Counted from the first letter of the stretch, positions 10,640 through 22,183 are shown. The stretch is 64,000 nt of DNA from Bigelowiella natans CCMP2755 (GCA_000320545.1 ADNK01000487.1:1-64000), one strand, 5' to 3'. Translations and numbers: made by a program. The notes: generated from the letters alone by a model not told the origin.

Positions 10640-12427
10640 AAAGAGAAAAGAGGAGAGGGTAGTTGAATACTGTCTCATGCGTATCCTATCATCATCCTAC
10701 AGGAATTGCTGGTGTGTCCGTTGTGGTGCGCATATTGAATGGAGAGGAGCACAAATTCCCTTCCTCCATGAAACATGGCCTCCTATCTCGAAGCTGGGGT
10801 GGCAGCGCCAAGGTAGTAGAAGCTGTTGCAATGATGATGATGGAGGGGAAGTACGACATACAATGTATATTTGTTTTGTGTGTGTGTGCGTGTTTGTGGC
10901 GTGTGTTCGTTGTCGAGACGCAATATGGGATGATATTGAGCGGTCCGGGTTTCTCTTTTCTTTCAGTATGCCATCAAGATTGTGCGAAGTACCGCAATAC
11001 CGTTGACGCAGGCGGAGCTGCTGGTAGTGTTTGCCATGTGCCCCCCACACACCGTGTGCCAAATCATATACACGAAAGATGTCTGCCACTGGGGAGAAGA
11101 TGATGATGATGATAATAGTAGTAAACAATAACAAGAAATGACGATGACAAGTGCTGCCTCTAAAACGAGTGCCTGCGTTCAGAACTTGAAGCCTCAAAGC
11201 AGGAGGAGTTCGTCTCGTGATTCCCGAGACAAACAGTCAAAGAAGAGCCCTAAGGTGGTATCTCTACGATTAAATTATTCCGCTTTTCGACGGTATTTTT
11301 TAATGTGTTACTCATGCTGCATCTGCTGCTGCTGTCTGTGTTGTTCGTTTCGTCCCCAACAAACAAAACAGGTGCTGGTGATGAGTGCTCCAGATAAAAG
11401 CTACTCTAAATACGCAGCAAAGTACCTCCAGATGAACAAGCACATTTCCGAGGTACTAGGAAGTAGTAGTAGCAACAGCCGTGGTGGGTGGTGGTGGTGG
11501 TGGTAGTGGTGGTAGTGGTTGTAATGGTAGCAGGTTTGCATAAATATTTGTTAGTTCTTAATGTCTGGTCAGAAGAGTCATCATGTAACATAGAGCAGCA
11601 GTGCCCCTCTCTCCTACTCCCCATATGATGCTCTAACCAATACTTGCATTGGCAGCACGTGTTCTGTTTCTCCTCGGACGGGGAGGTTGCTGTGCGCTCT
11701 ATCCTTCCTGAGATCCGTGACAGGTGTGCGATGTTGAGGAAGGGTGGGGGAGCGGAGAACGAAAGTGGTTGATTGTCATCATCGTCGTTTTTACCATTAC
11801 CAACCATTAGTGATGCGATTCTGTTTCTTCTTCTTCTTCTTCTTCCTCCTCTTTCTCAGGGGTATATCTGGGCAGGACTGGAGTGTAAACAGACTCCAAA
11901 ATTCGGTGCTGTACATAGGAACCGACAAGGGGGAAGAGTATGAACTCCGGCCTGAAATAAACTCAAACAACACCACGTTTCAACTCGCTAAGGTTGTTTG
12001 AGAGCCCGCGCGAGAGTGTGAGCGACTACGCCTCATCTGTGAAGAGGAGAAAGGGCCCCAATGGCCACTTGTGCCCACGGTCGCATCTTACGCCTGCTGT
12101 TGCTGCTGCTGCTGCCGCTACTGCACACACCACAGGTTCTGAATCTTGACAACGAACTGAAGGAAAAACCAAAACCGACTAAGAGAAAACTCAGGTGCAC
12201 TGCAATTTCACGTATAACCCTGCTGCTTGTTGCTGCTGTTGTCGTTATGTTTGACGCGGACGATGACGACGGTGATGATGTGATAATGATAATGTTAATG
12301 ATTACGGTGATGTGGTTTTAGAGGGAAAAGTGGCTTTGTCATTCAACCTACTCGAAGAGTGCCACTCCTCCCGTCCAACCTCAAAGTCGAAAAGGTATCC
12401 AGTTATGAGCAGGCCACTGGATCGTAG
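7940..12427 (+). CDS. Rxt3-like histone deacetylase complex subunit
   Basis: Rxt3 is a subunit of the yeast Rpd3L/Sin3 deacetylase complex. The long first two exons (7940-8767, 9016-9821) encode low-complexity Gly/Ser/Asn/Pro sequence with one basic patch (AKKIKLD). The conserved part is spread over short exons: 10018-10126, 10223-10290 (IRIPATNLT...RRLWG), 10382-10464 (GIYTSDSDIVAILLHTGKF), 10703-10812 (SVVVRIL, then HGLLSRSWG) and from 10967 (YAIKIVRSTAIPL). RRLWG followed by IYTxDSD and an H[TS]G motif is the signature of the Rxt3 family. Further exons follow at about 11150-11254, 11372-11452, 11656-11723, 11860-11992 (NSVLYIGTDKGEEYELRPE), 12136-12194 and 12322-12427, with matching phases and a TAG stop. 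The junction between the exon at 10967 and that at about 11150 is unresolved. The donor at 8768 is inferred. The start ATG at 7940 is the first in the long open frame that fits. Confidence 0.7.
10597..10636. repeat. (GA)n microsatellite
   Basis: The tract, with a few GT/GA interruptions on its left, lies in the 238-base intron 10465-10702 of the Rxt3-like gene. Confidence 0.9.
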
Positions 12428-13905
12428 ACTAAGCTCGTTCATTGCAAGAGAAAATACCGATCTCGTAACATTTGAATGGATAAAAATACACCATTGGATA
12501 AAGCTTATAATTTTCCTGTATTCATCAGAGCAATCTCTCATGGGAAGATTTGGAATGGCACCCGAATCAGATCACGGTTGGCCAGGATCTTACTCTAAAG
12601 CTTAGTTACATTAAGTTCAAGCCCAACAGTTCATGAAGTCTAAATGTCACTACCAAAATTTGGAACGTGTTGCTCGACTCTTTTCTTGGTAATTGCTACC
12701 GAGGCATTTGCCATTTTGCTGCCTTTGAGCTGTTTCGTGCATTGCGACATCTGCATATGTCGTGAAAGTGGACACTTGATCTCTTCTAGAATACTGAAAT
12801 ACATTCCTTTTCGAAAATTAATGTCAGTGTTCATTTTTTACTCATTGCACATCTAGACATACATTACTAGATAAAGAGGTATCCAGATATCACAGATACA
12901 TCTCTAGATCTAGCGGTGCAACGATCTACAATCATTATGACATCAAAGTTGCTTCGTACATACATTTAGACATCTAGACGCCTAGGTATCTAGATATGAT
13001 GTCGAAGAATTTGCTGCTTGCTAGCTTGTTGACGCACACCATCTAGCAGCTTGCTGTAGGCATAGTGCTCTGCCGCTAGCACAAGCTAGCAAGCAGTCTG
13101 GATCAACATTTTATAATTTTTGCTAGGAGAGTCTAGATCTAGCTAAGCTAGTTATAGTAAGCCTGCCAGCCTGCTAGCTAGCTAGCTAGACATAACTAGC
13201 TAGCTAGTATTGTATAGTTGTGGCATATGTGAAGTGGATGCGGCTACTAACTAGCTACGTACCGTCGATGGCTATATCTAGCTATGTCTAGCTGTCGTGG
13301 CATGCTAGCGCGCATGCAGCACTATCTAGCTATGGAGCGGCAGAGCACGCTACGCTACGACACCTATATAGTAGATGCGACGACATGACAACAAATGAAT
13401 GAACGCACGCAGCATGCATTAGGCGTTAGCATGCGGCACGTATAGCACACCTAGCTAGCTAGCTAGCTAGCCTAGCTAGCTAACAGGCGGGTACTCTCAC
13501 AAGCATGCATAGACTGCATGGCAATCGACAGCATCGTCGCAGTCCGTGCAGCGCAGAGTTTGTGTGCGTCGCACGCTACGTGTACGGCATCGTATATGGC
13601 TGTTGCATGCCGCACTAGCGCATTTGCATATCAGAACGTAAGAAAACTAAACCTCTCTTACAAGCTCTGAGATTTGCCATCTCTATATGTCAGTAAACTC
13701 TGGCTAGAACTAGAATATGATACACAGAGGTATTTAACTATGTGATTCCTAGAGGTCAGGTATGCGGTGCATATGTTATATTATAAATTTATACATTATG
13801 GCCACTACAATCAAAAACCACAAAATCTAGATGTTATGAGCTATAATGTTGCAATTTTAAATACATTTAAATCGGATATCAAAACTGAGTACAGACTAGT
13901 ATAAT
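12428..13905. other. Convergent intergenic region with CTAG island B
   Basis: The stretch lies between the 3' ends of the Rxt3-like gene (plus) and the FHA gene (minus). No coding frame is supported. The open frame at 12644-12856 has no family resemblance. The middle part is the CTAG-rich island listed next. Confidence 0.6.
12955..13640. repeat. CTAG/GCATGC-rich island B
   Basis: There are runs such as gctagctagctagctag (13440-13475) and ctagctagctagacataactagctagctag (13170-13208), with gcatgc, tctaga and tagatct words. The density of CTAG is far above that of the flanking genes. No terminal inverted repeats or open frame indicate a transposon. Confidence 0.75.
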
Positions 13906-15116
13906 TCATTTCTTTTTCACATCACCCTTTTCAAACTTAGCATCCCAAGCTTTCTCCATTCTTCTCCTAAGGCGTTGCGTACGTCGCAAATGCCTCAGTG
14001 TCCGACGATAAAAGGTCACTCTGTTTCTTCTTTCAAGATCAATACCCTTCAGGAGGGCAGTTTTCAAGCTAGTTTTTCTGTTGCTTGCCAACTGAGCAAG
14101 CAACTGATGCTTCTCGTCTCTTCTACCACAAAATCTATCCTGATTTCGACAGGTCCGTGACCCTCCACCTCCTCCTTTTGTAACCGAAAACGCCTTGAGC
14201 AGCTGGATCATACACTTAACTCTCTGCTCGGCATGGGCTCTCCTTTGCATCCGTCTTGAGATCATGGCCTTGCATTCCTCTGAAGAATGATGGCTATGAG
14301 GTAGGCAATGTGTTCTTGGACGAGGCGATGATGCCATACTAGAAGTGGATTCATCGGCACCACCATAAACTTCTAAAACTGCGTTGCCGATTCTAATGCA
14401 ATCTCCAGGGTGAAGAGAGTGCTGATACGTAGTTTAAATAGAGGAAAAAAATTAGAACATTTCTTTAAAGTTAAGAAAAAGTAGTGACACCTGCTCAACT
14501 CGAGATCCATTTACCCTTGTTCCATTTTTACTTGTATCTTTCAGTGCACCATTTGTTATAATGCAGTGGCTTTTCGAAACGAATGGGTCACCTGATAATA
14601 TCCATGTTAGTATATCTCCTAGAATTTTAAATTTGAATTTTATGAAAAAGCAGAGGTTGAATTTATCCCCCCCACTTTCAATTTCTTTCTTCCTGGTCTT
14701 CCCAAACTTACGAACCTCGAATGACGACATCATTGCGTCCACGCCTGCCAATAGTGACTCTTTTTCCTGTCAAGTCTACTCTGCGTCCCCTCCATAATAA
14801 AAACATTTGTTCCTTTTTGTCTTCGTCTTGTTGTTCTTTTTTATTTTCAATTCTTAAACCTGAACCCAGAGACAAAGAAAATTAGTTTGGAAGGCTGCGG
14901 TAGTCAAACAGTTTCACAGTTTTTATCCTTATTGCTTTTCTTTCACCTTCTTGGTTTGAAGATGTGGCAGCTGCACCCGCAGCAGCTGTGCGCTTCTGGG
15001 TGGTGGTTGGAGTCGAAATGGTGACTAAATCTTCTTCTATGGACCAAGGGGGGGTGGAAGGATTGCGTTCTTCCCTCTTCCTTGTCTTTTCGAACGGCGA
15101 AGTTGACAGCGATACA
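13906..15116 (-). CDS. FHA-domain protein with basic C terminus (5' end unresolved)
   Basis: Four phase-consistent exons were found: 15116-14947, 14859-14716, 14591-14491 and 14421-13906 (TGA stop). FHA domains bind phosphothreonine peptides, often in DNA-damage or nuclear signalling. The domain spans exons 2-4: VDLTGKRVTIGRRGRND (strand with the conserved GR), GDPFVSKSHC (the S..H motif, with Lys replacing the usual Arg between them), LKDTSKNGTRVNG and HPGDCIRIGNAVLEVYGG. The 14716-14859 exon stays open upstream of its ATG (14806) to a good acceptor, and the exon before it (SIEEDLVTISTPTTT) joins in phase, so the ATG at 14806 is probably internal. The true start lies upstream of 15116; a strong donor (GTAAGT) near 15312 may mark the preceding exon. 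The C-terminal 110 residues are Arg/Lys-rich (RRTLRHLRRTQRLRRRMEK), which suits a nuclear or nucleic-acid-bound protein. The domain call is secure; the function is not. Confidence 0.75.
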
Positions 15117-16054
15117 CTGAATATATTCCTCAGAAATTCCTAAAAAATCATAATATCTTTTCAATGCGTCATTAAAATATTGTTGTCGTAACTCTAAAGT
15201 AGAATAGTGAAGACAATACATGGAACTTTTTAATAAATCTGATTCACAGGAGACAAGCTGCTCACAACGTACCCCCCAGATAGCCAGATTCCCTCTTGCA
15301 CAAGGAACTTACCAGATGAATGTTGATATCACATTGCGACAATACAAATTTTGCCTTTTATTGGAAAAAGTAGGATATTATTTTATGCTCTAAGCTGTAT
15401 TATTGAATGAATTTGCACCCAAGGAATGGAAATAAAGGTCACTGAACTATGGAAGAGAATCACAAATCCATGAGCATTTTTCATGTAAGGCAGCGAAAAT
15501 CGATGTCGCATTTTAAACACTACATCGTGTTGTTCTTTATTTCCATTTTACACCCAAAAAAGGCGCCAAAAACATGAGCGTACTCGTAGCTATCACGTCG
15601 TAATCAATAATTGAACAAAATCCCCGATATTATCGGTGTTGCGGTTTTTATTCGGAAAAATTATAATCATTCTCTTTTTTAGTGTTTTCCTGACAAAAGC
15701 CACCATGGCAAACAATAAATGCGACCGCTTGTTACGATTTTCAGGCTAAATTCCGTAATGTGCGACTGGATATTTGTGAATGTGATCATGAAAAATCGGG
15801 GGGTATTTCATCCTACAGACGTCGAATTTTCATTGTCTCAGTCAATCAATCTCACATGGAGACTACAGGCATGCTGCTAGATTCCGAAACACCCCAGAAT
15901 GGTGGGAGAAACTGATGTGAGACATTATGAATTGGATAAAAGCCATGAAAACCTCCATCGATCTACCAAAATAAGGTAAGCACCAGCAGGAGATGTATCT
16001 GACGGTAACCAGCAAACGGCAAGTAAGGCTCCTTCGTCGGCCGCCACCACAGGA
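15117..16054. promoter_or_regulatory. Divergent intergenic region (FHA gene / PTC7-like gene)
   Basis: The stretch is AT-rich and probably holds the first exon or exons of the minus-strand FHA gene and the upstream region of the PTC7-like gene. The open frame at 14943-15221 (minus) overlaps an FHA exon in another frame, and I reject it as a separate gene. There is no CTAG island and there are no microsatellites. Confidence 0.4.
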
Positions 16055-17488
16055 ATGACCGACGCGCCCGACACTCCTTCAGCTGCATTCTGCACGTCTC
16101 CACGAATGGATCGTGTTCATTTGTTTATCCTATGTCTATTTGCTGCTGCACTTCCAGCCTCGGCTAGCGGTTCACGAACAGCTCTATCAAACCGCTTCTC
16201 CACTCTCCGACGTGGTCTACGTACTCCGGTAGCAAGGTCTGGGTCTCAGGGCATCAGGTCTTCCGTGAAGGCCCGGGCCGGTAAGCTTTAAAATTTTGGT
16301 GCGAATTTTTGTGTTTTTTCCAGCTTTTTCGTGGTTGTTTTCAAAAGTTTTCTAACTACTTCATGGCCCCCCCGCCACCTCCGAGTAGGGTTGTTCACAC
16401 TGGCACACAAAAACAGAAATGCTAAGAGGTGGTTCCTTGCCAAATGATTAAAAGAAGATTCTCATTTCTTTATTTCGAAAACATGTAGAGTTCATGTGTG
16501 TGATATTTCTTCTTCCCCCCCCCGTCTCCGTAATCAGTTGGATATGTAGTAATTCTGCTGCATCCGCTGATATCAACGAGGTTGTCGCTGAGCCATCAGG
16601 TAGTACTTTCATGTGCAGAAGCGCCTTCAATATTTATTCTGTTATAAAATTCATATTAGCGGCTTCTTCTTTATCATCTTCCGAGCTTTCCGAAGCAGAG
16701 GCAGCTGCCGCGAAAACCAAATCCCTTGGTAACGATGATAATGACAACGACGACAGCGCACGTGCAAATTCAAACTAAAACGAAATCAAGGAATAGGATT
16801 ACATAAGTATATGTAAATAATAAAGCAATTCTTGTTGCAGGAAGATAATAATACGATGTTTCCGTGCCTTAGTTGCAATTTTGAGAGAATATTCAAACTC
16901 ACGGGTTGTCTATAAATTGAAGGTCTGATCGCCTCCGCTGTGGTTTCTCCCCACCCAGCAAAAGTAATAGTTATTCCACCACGAAACTTGCAAATCCATG
17001 AAGTTTGCGGTAGAGAAGCTGGTGCTTCTCTGGAATATGTGCATCGTGGCAACAGTTGAAACTTCCTGTCGATATGTGTTATGAAGGTGAAGAAGGGCGG
17101 CGAAGACGCGTTTTTCTTCAGATCCTCCCTCGTATGTTCCAAAACCTCACAACTTCTCGATTTTTCCTTCCCTCAAAATTTGTTGAATTTTATGCGAATC
17201 AACCAGGACGGTGGTGCTATAGGCGTTGCAGACGGTGTTGGAGGGTACTACTTACCGACATATATGTTCTTATCCTCCGGGACGAGTTTCCACGTGTTAT
17301 CCTTACTCTTTTCTCTTTCTCCCTTCTCAGGTACTCTGAGTACGGCATCGATCCTGGTATGTTCTCCAGAACTCTTATGCAACAGGTCTAGTTTGCAACC
17401 CCGCACCAAAATTTCGCGAATTATAATGATGATCTGCAGTAATACTACTCGAAAATACGCAAGCGTAAGCATACACACACACACACAT

Positions 17489-17529
<41 letters not shown>

Positions 17530-18042
17530 TGTGCGCATACATACGAACACAACAAACGCTGATATGATGTACGCATCGTCAACACCGCTATATAGCATCT
17601 TCCCGCTGTGCTAACGCTACTTTTTCCTTTTAGTTAAGTCAATCCGAGGCGAAACAGACTCAGGTCAACCCCGCGAGTGCCCTCAGAGAAGCGCAGGTGA
17701 GAGTGAGAGTGGGAGATAGAGAGAGTGAAAGAGAAAAACAGCCTGTGCAGTATTAATCATCGAATATTCTGCTAGTGCTGATGATGCTACTAATATCGCC
17801 TGATAGGAAGCTACACGCTTGCCTGGAGCATCTACTGCCGTCGTTCTTCAGCTCAACGGTGAGAAAAGATTGAAGAGATGTACATCTGGAGAAAATAGGC
17901 TGTTTCAGCACTCTCTTCGGCGATGTAGTGTGCATGAGCTTTCTTAATTCATAAACTTTCTTGGTTCTTTTGTTCTTCTTTCTTCTAAGTTTGGCTCGTG
18001 ACGATTTTGTTAATGTCGCCCAGTTGTCATCACCGTCATCTT

Positions 18043-18083
<41 letters not shown>

Positions 18084-18529
18084 TCTCTTTCCCAACAATG
18101 TGCTACAGGAACGTCTCGAGAGGCAACCTACGCCAACGTGGGAGATTCTGGCATCAGAGTCCTCCGAGATGGAAAGTAGTAGTAGTAGTAATAGTAGTAC
18201 TTGATAATAAATCCTCTTCCTCCATTGCAAATGAGTTATTATGATTCTCTTTTTCTTGCGGTGTGTGTGGTGGGCGTTGTGTACCCTTCTCCTCTTCCTG
18301 ATCATTCTCCTCCTCCTCCTCCTCTTACATTGCTTTTTGCGTCTCTTCTCCAGGATAGTTTACGCCTCACGGCCACTGATGCATGGTGCGTGTGTAGAAT
18401 ACCCCCTCCGCTTTTTCGTGTTAAAGCAGCAGCAGCAGCAGCAGCAGCAAATATGTAGTTGTTGTGTATAGCAATGATTGTCATTCGTGAGCGTAAGTAG
18501 ACTGTGGTGTCGTACTGGTTCTCTCCTTC

Positions 18530-18560
<31 letters not shown>

Positions 18561-18847
18561 CTTCTTCGCCCTCTTCCTCAGGCTTCAACTGTCCATACCA
18601 GCTCGCATACACGCGGTTATCCCCCAATGCACAGGTAAAGAAAAATATCACAAGAGAGAATATTTCTGATGATACTTAATGACCTCATCTCGAGAATCGC
18701 CTGACGATAACATGGGGGTGTAGCTTGTTTGATTGTTTGTCTGTCGTATTAATCTTCCGTCGTGCGGTTTATGAGTTTTTGTGGAAACGTTCGTGTGTAG
18801 TATCTCCTCTGAATAGTGTGCTGGTTGTCACCATCATCATCGTCATT

Positions 18848-18882
<35 letters not shown>

Positions 18883-19199
18883 TTGAAATCCAGACGATAA
18901 AGGACGCCGATATCGAGACAATACCGGTCATTTTCCGACAATTTATTATGATGATGATAAAATTGATATTGCTGTTGTTGATGCTGATGATGATGATGAT
19001 GAAAATGATGCGGGCGGATGAAAGTAAAAATCATTAGAATGTATAAATATATAGATGTGTAGATATATATCTGTGTATGTAAATTATTCCTAAAATGTTA
19101 CGTTCCTGTTTCTCTTGTCTTTCCCTCTCCTTTCTTCGCTCGCAGGTGCTGCCTGGTGATATCATTGTGGCTGCCACTGACGGAGTGTTTGACAATCTG

Positions 19200-19233
<34 letters not shown>

Positions 19234-20345
19234 TTATCAAACAAAAAAGGATTATGACCATGATACATCAAAATAGTTTATGGATAAATGCTCGTCGGTA
19301 GACACATGCATGTAATTGTGCCATGCTGCTGCTGCTGCCACAACGCATACCATCGTCGCGTTTCCCTCGCAACGACAACAACACGCAACGACAACAACGA
19401 CAACAACAACAACGACAACAACAACAAACCAACCAACCGGAAGAAGCGAATCCTTATTTATGCTGCTCGCTAATACTGCTCTTGTTGTTATATAGGTTTG
19501 ACTCGGATATCGAAGAGATTATATCGGATGAAGAAAGCGCAGGTCACAACAAACAACCAACAACACTCGGTCTCCCGGACGCACTCGTTTTTTGTGCAAT
19601 AAGCTCTGCAAATTATTGACGGCAGAGATTGTTCGTATCACTGCTCACCTCAATTTTGTGGTTGTGGTTGTGGTTGTGATTTCGGTGGGGATGAACTTCG
19701 TCGTCGCTCAACAGCTGGTAGCTCTGATCTTGAATTGGTGAAAAGCACTGCCAAAGCGCTGGCTGACGAGGTAGTGATGCGTTCCTCTGCTCTGCTATTC
19801 GTGTGTCCCTTTCATGGGAGAGAGTGTTGAAGGCGGGAATAGTGTGTTGTGCGTGTATGCAATGCTTCTCCCCATTAAGGAAGGAGGTCTACTACCGATT
19901 ATCAGCTATGACCTTGTGCAGGATTTTCACCGCTATTCCGCCATTATCATTAATCAGCAATATCAGTTTCACTCATTATGGCCGTCATCCTCATCCTCCT
20001 CCTAATCCTCCTCCTCTTTCTCATCATCATCATCATGAATTACAACCACATCATCATCAACAACAACAATAACAACAGGCGTTTGCTCGCTCCATGGATG
20101 CGAGATATATGTCTCCTTTCGCGCAAGGTCTCTGATATTCAGCCTTTCTTCCATCACGAACGATGCGTTGTACCCGCTGCTGCATCATCTCGCAGTGGAT
20201 GATCTTACTTTCTCCCCTCCCCCCCCTCTCGTTAGCGAAAGGAGAGCAACAAGGCGGGTTCGTGTTCCAAAAGCCAATAGGGGGCAAGCCAGACGACATC
20301 ACGGTTGTCGTAGCGCTGGCAAAAGAAGGTCCTAATAATGAATAG
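16055..20345 (+). CDS. PTC7-like PP2C protein phosphatase with N-terminal signal sequence
   Basis: The PTC7 branch of the Mg/Mn-dependent PP2C phosphatases includes yeast Ptc7, animal PPTC7 (mitochondrial) and plant PBCP (plastid). About 14 very short exons read in phase. Motifs in order are KGGEDAFF (about 17090), GVADGVGG (17220-17243), YSEYGIDPGMFSRTLM, ATRLPGASTAVVLQL, ATYANVGDSGIRVLRDG (about 18120-18170), IVYASRPLMH, GFNCPYQLAYTRLSP, GDIIVAATDGVFDN (about 19160-19197), DLELVKSTAKALADE, DARYMSPFAQ and GGKPDDITVVVALAKE, with stop TAG. The metal-binding Asp residues of GVADG, ATDG and KPDD are all present. The first exon has a hydrophobic stretch (LFILCLFAAALPASASG) followed by a basic Ser/Thr/Arg region, which suggests a signal peptide plus possible transit peptide. 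Translation may start at 16055 or at the ATG at 16106. Exons between 16281 and 17080 are uncertain. A TGA lies in frame just before KVKKGGEDA, so a short intron ending at the AAG before GTGAAG is needed. Confidence 0.8.
17470..17525. repeat. (CA)n microsatellite
   Basis: About 55 bases, nearly pure CA, in an intron of the PTC7-like gene. Confidence 0.95.
18046..18091. repeat. (CT)n microsatellite
   Basis: The tract is in the intron before the exon encoding NVGDSGIRVL. It lies about 20 bases upstream of the acceptor and probably serves as the polypyrimidine tract. Confidence 0.9.
18535..18569. repeat. (CTT)n tract at a splice acceptor
   Basis: An uninterrupted CTT repeat runs to within 15 bases of the acceptor of the GFNCPYQL exon and so forms its polypyrimidine tract. 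Confidence 0.85.
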
Positions 20346-20466
20346 ATGATGATGATGATCATGATGACGATGATGATGATGATGATGATAGGGTTGTGCT
20401 GCTGCTGCTGCTGCTGCTCGCCTCTGTTGCCACTTCTTACAAAATAAGCAGGCTAATTCATCACAT
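20346..20466. other. Short gap between tandem genes
   Basis: Only 121 bases separate the PTC7-like stop from the likely start of the SAP-like gene. They consist mainly of GAT and CTG triplet repeats. No terminator or promoter can be singled out. Confidence 0.5.
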
Positions 20467-20484
20467 GTACATCCGCGCGCGCGC

Positions 20485-20523
<39 letters not shown>

Positions 20524-21058
20524 GGGAGGGGAGGGGAGGGGGGGGTGATAGTATGAAAAGTCCCTTGTTAAAACTGATTTCTATTAATAAATACCCTTAG
20601 GCGGAGTAGCGGGGGCTGAGTCCGAAGTGCTACGTTCTCAGAAGGAGTGGGAACAGGTGGTGTGGTGGTAGTAGTACTAGTACGAGTGATTGCTGCAGAT
20701 CTGCGCTGCTGCTGACAGCAAAGAAGAGTCAAACAAGATCACAATCGTAATGAAGTGTGGTATCTTCTAAAAACGAAGGACACGCACTAACACACACACA
20801 CACATGTTTATATAGGCTCAACTGGTGGTACAGAAGCTGCTGGAGGGCAGCGAAGATGTAAGTGCTGGCAAGACTGAACCCATCAAAATCCAACCACATA
20901 CAAATATGATGCGTTTGTGTGTGCATGTCATATGCTGCTGCTACTGATGCTGCTTCTTGCTATCAGGTCGTACGAGCAACCCAAGAAGCTTTGAGTGCAG
21001 CAGAATCTGCAGGTGGGGCTGGGCTGGCTATGATTCATGCGTACTTCGTGCAGGGGGG

Positions 21059-21093
<35 letters not shown>

Positions 21094-21471
21094 TGTGTTT
21101 GTGTGTATAATTTATATCCACACCCAAAATTCCTCGAAATTTTGCTTGTATTATCTCCGCAAACAATTGCAAACATTGCTGCTATTTGTGCATGCATTCA
21201 TCTGCTCGTAGTAGTAGTAGCGATGTGGTGGTGGTGGTGGGCATGTTCTTCCGTTGTGCTCGTAGCAAATCATCATCCCCTTCACTGCGCCAAAACTCCC
21301 CCGACGAATCTCATCATTATTATCTAATGACTACCTTGTCTAGTCGATGATCGGAGCTGCTGCTGTTGTTGTTGTTGTTGTCTATGGCTAGGGATGGTGG
21401 CATCAGCGAGACCAGCAGCATCAGGGCCACGACCGAAGAAGAAACCCTCTTCCGGTAATAAATTGTCTACC

Positions 21472-21502
<31 letters not shown>

Positions 21503-21723
21503 ACCTATCTACCTACCTACCTATCTGTCTCCTCCTTTCGATAACGGTGGAATAGAGCCACCACTGATGACGATGACGGACGTTAATAAACAACCCCCCC
21601 CGTGCTGCATCGCGGTCAATACGAAGGTATGCAAGTATTCGTTGAGTCTCAAGTCGCTGCTATGGTAATAATATCACAATATCATTTGTCTCAATGCCTT
21701 TCGTTGCCGATGGATCTTCTATT

Positions 21724-21764
<41 letters not shown>

Positions 21765-21995
21765 ATATGTATACACATAATATATATATATATATATATA
21801 TATATCGTGTGTATGTGTGTGTGTGTGTGTTCCACGGTTTCCATTCATATTCTTCTCCTTCCCCTTTCTTGTGATAACGATTGGTAGGACAAGGCTCAGC
21901 TTCAACGAACGCTTGGACAGCTCGGGTAGCGTATACATAAACTACAGCGAGTATATCATGAGAATAAAGGATGTGCTTATCTATTCTCTCTCTGT

Positions 21996-22038
<43 letters not shown>

Positions 22039-22183
22039 TCCTCTTCCTCCTTTGTTTTTTTCCTCCTTATTGAATGACGATTATCAACTGATCATCCACT
22101 ACTATCGTCAATTAACAAATAGCCTCCCGACCTCTGGAAAGCTATCTAGTCTGAGGCAGAGATTGCTGGACTACAGAGAGTAA
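20467..22183 (+). CDS. Small protein with C-terminal SAP-like motif
   Basis: Phase-consistent short exons give a protein of about 150 residues. They begin at ATG 20467 (MYIRARAR), then EVLRSQKEWEQ (about 20597-20656), AQLVVQKLLEGSED (20818-20859), VVRATQEALSAAES, GMVASARPAASGPRPKKKP, EPPLMTMTDVNKQPPP, DKAQLQRTLGQLG and LPTSGKLSSLRQRLLDYRE with stop TAA. The C terminus fits the SAP pattern (L...L..LGLPTSG....L..RL), a helix-extended-loop-helix that usually binds DNA in chromatin or RNA-processing proteins. The middle is Lys/Pro/Ala-rich. The first donor falls exactly at the start of a (GT)n microsatellite, so the start is less sure than the 3' exons. The gene follows the PTC7-like gene closely on the same strand. 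Confidence 0.55.
20484..20522. repeat. (GT)n microsatellite at a putative splice donor
   Basis: About 36 bases of GT start right after the proposed first exon of the SAP-like gene. The donor GT would be part of the repeat. Confidence 0.9.
21724..21806. repeat. Compound (CT)n and (TA)n microsatellites
   Basis: A CT tract (21726-21762) and a TA tract (21780-21805), followed by GT, fill an intron of the SAP-like gene. Further CT tracts lie at 21477-21502 and 22000-22033 in neighbouring introns. Confidence 0.95.

Noticed and set aside
12955-13640. The CTAG islands as transposons or a CRISPR array
   Set aside because: No terminal inverted repeats, target-site duplications, transposase frame or regular repeat-spacer structure; the organism is eukaryotic.
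14943-15221. A separate 92-codon minus-strand gene upstream of the FHA domain
   Set aside because: Another frame of the same stretch joins in phase to the FHA exons at both ends, so this frame is most likely non-coding.
20467-22183. SAP-like exons as extra exons of the PTC7-like phosphatase
   Set aside because: The phosphatase ends with the conserved KPDDITVVVA segment and a stop codon at 20345 before them, and an in-phase ATG follows.
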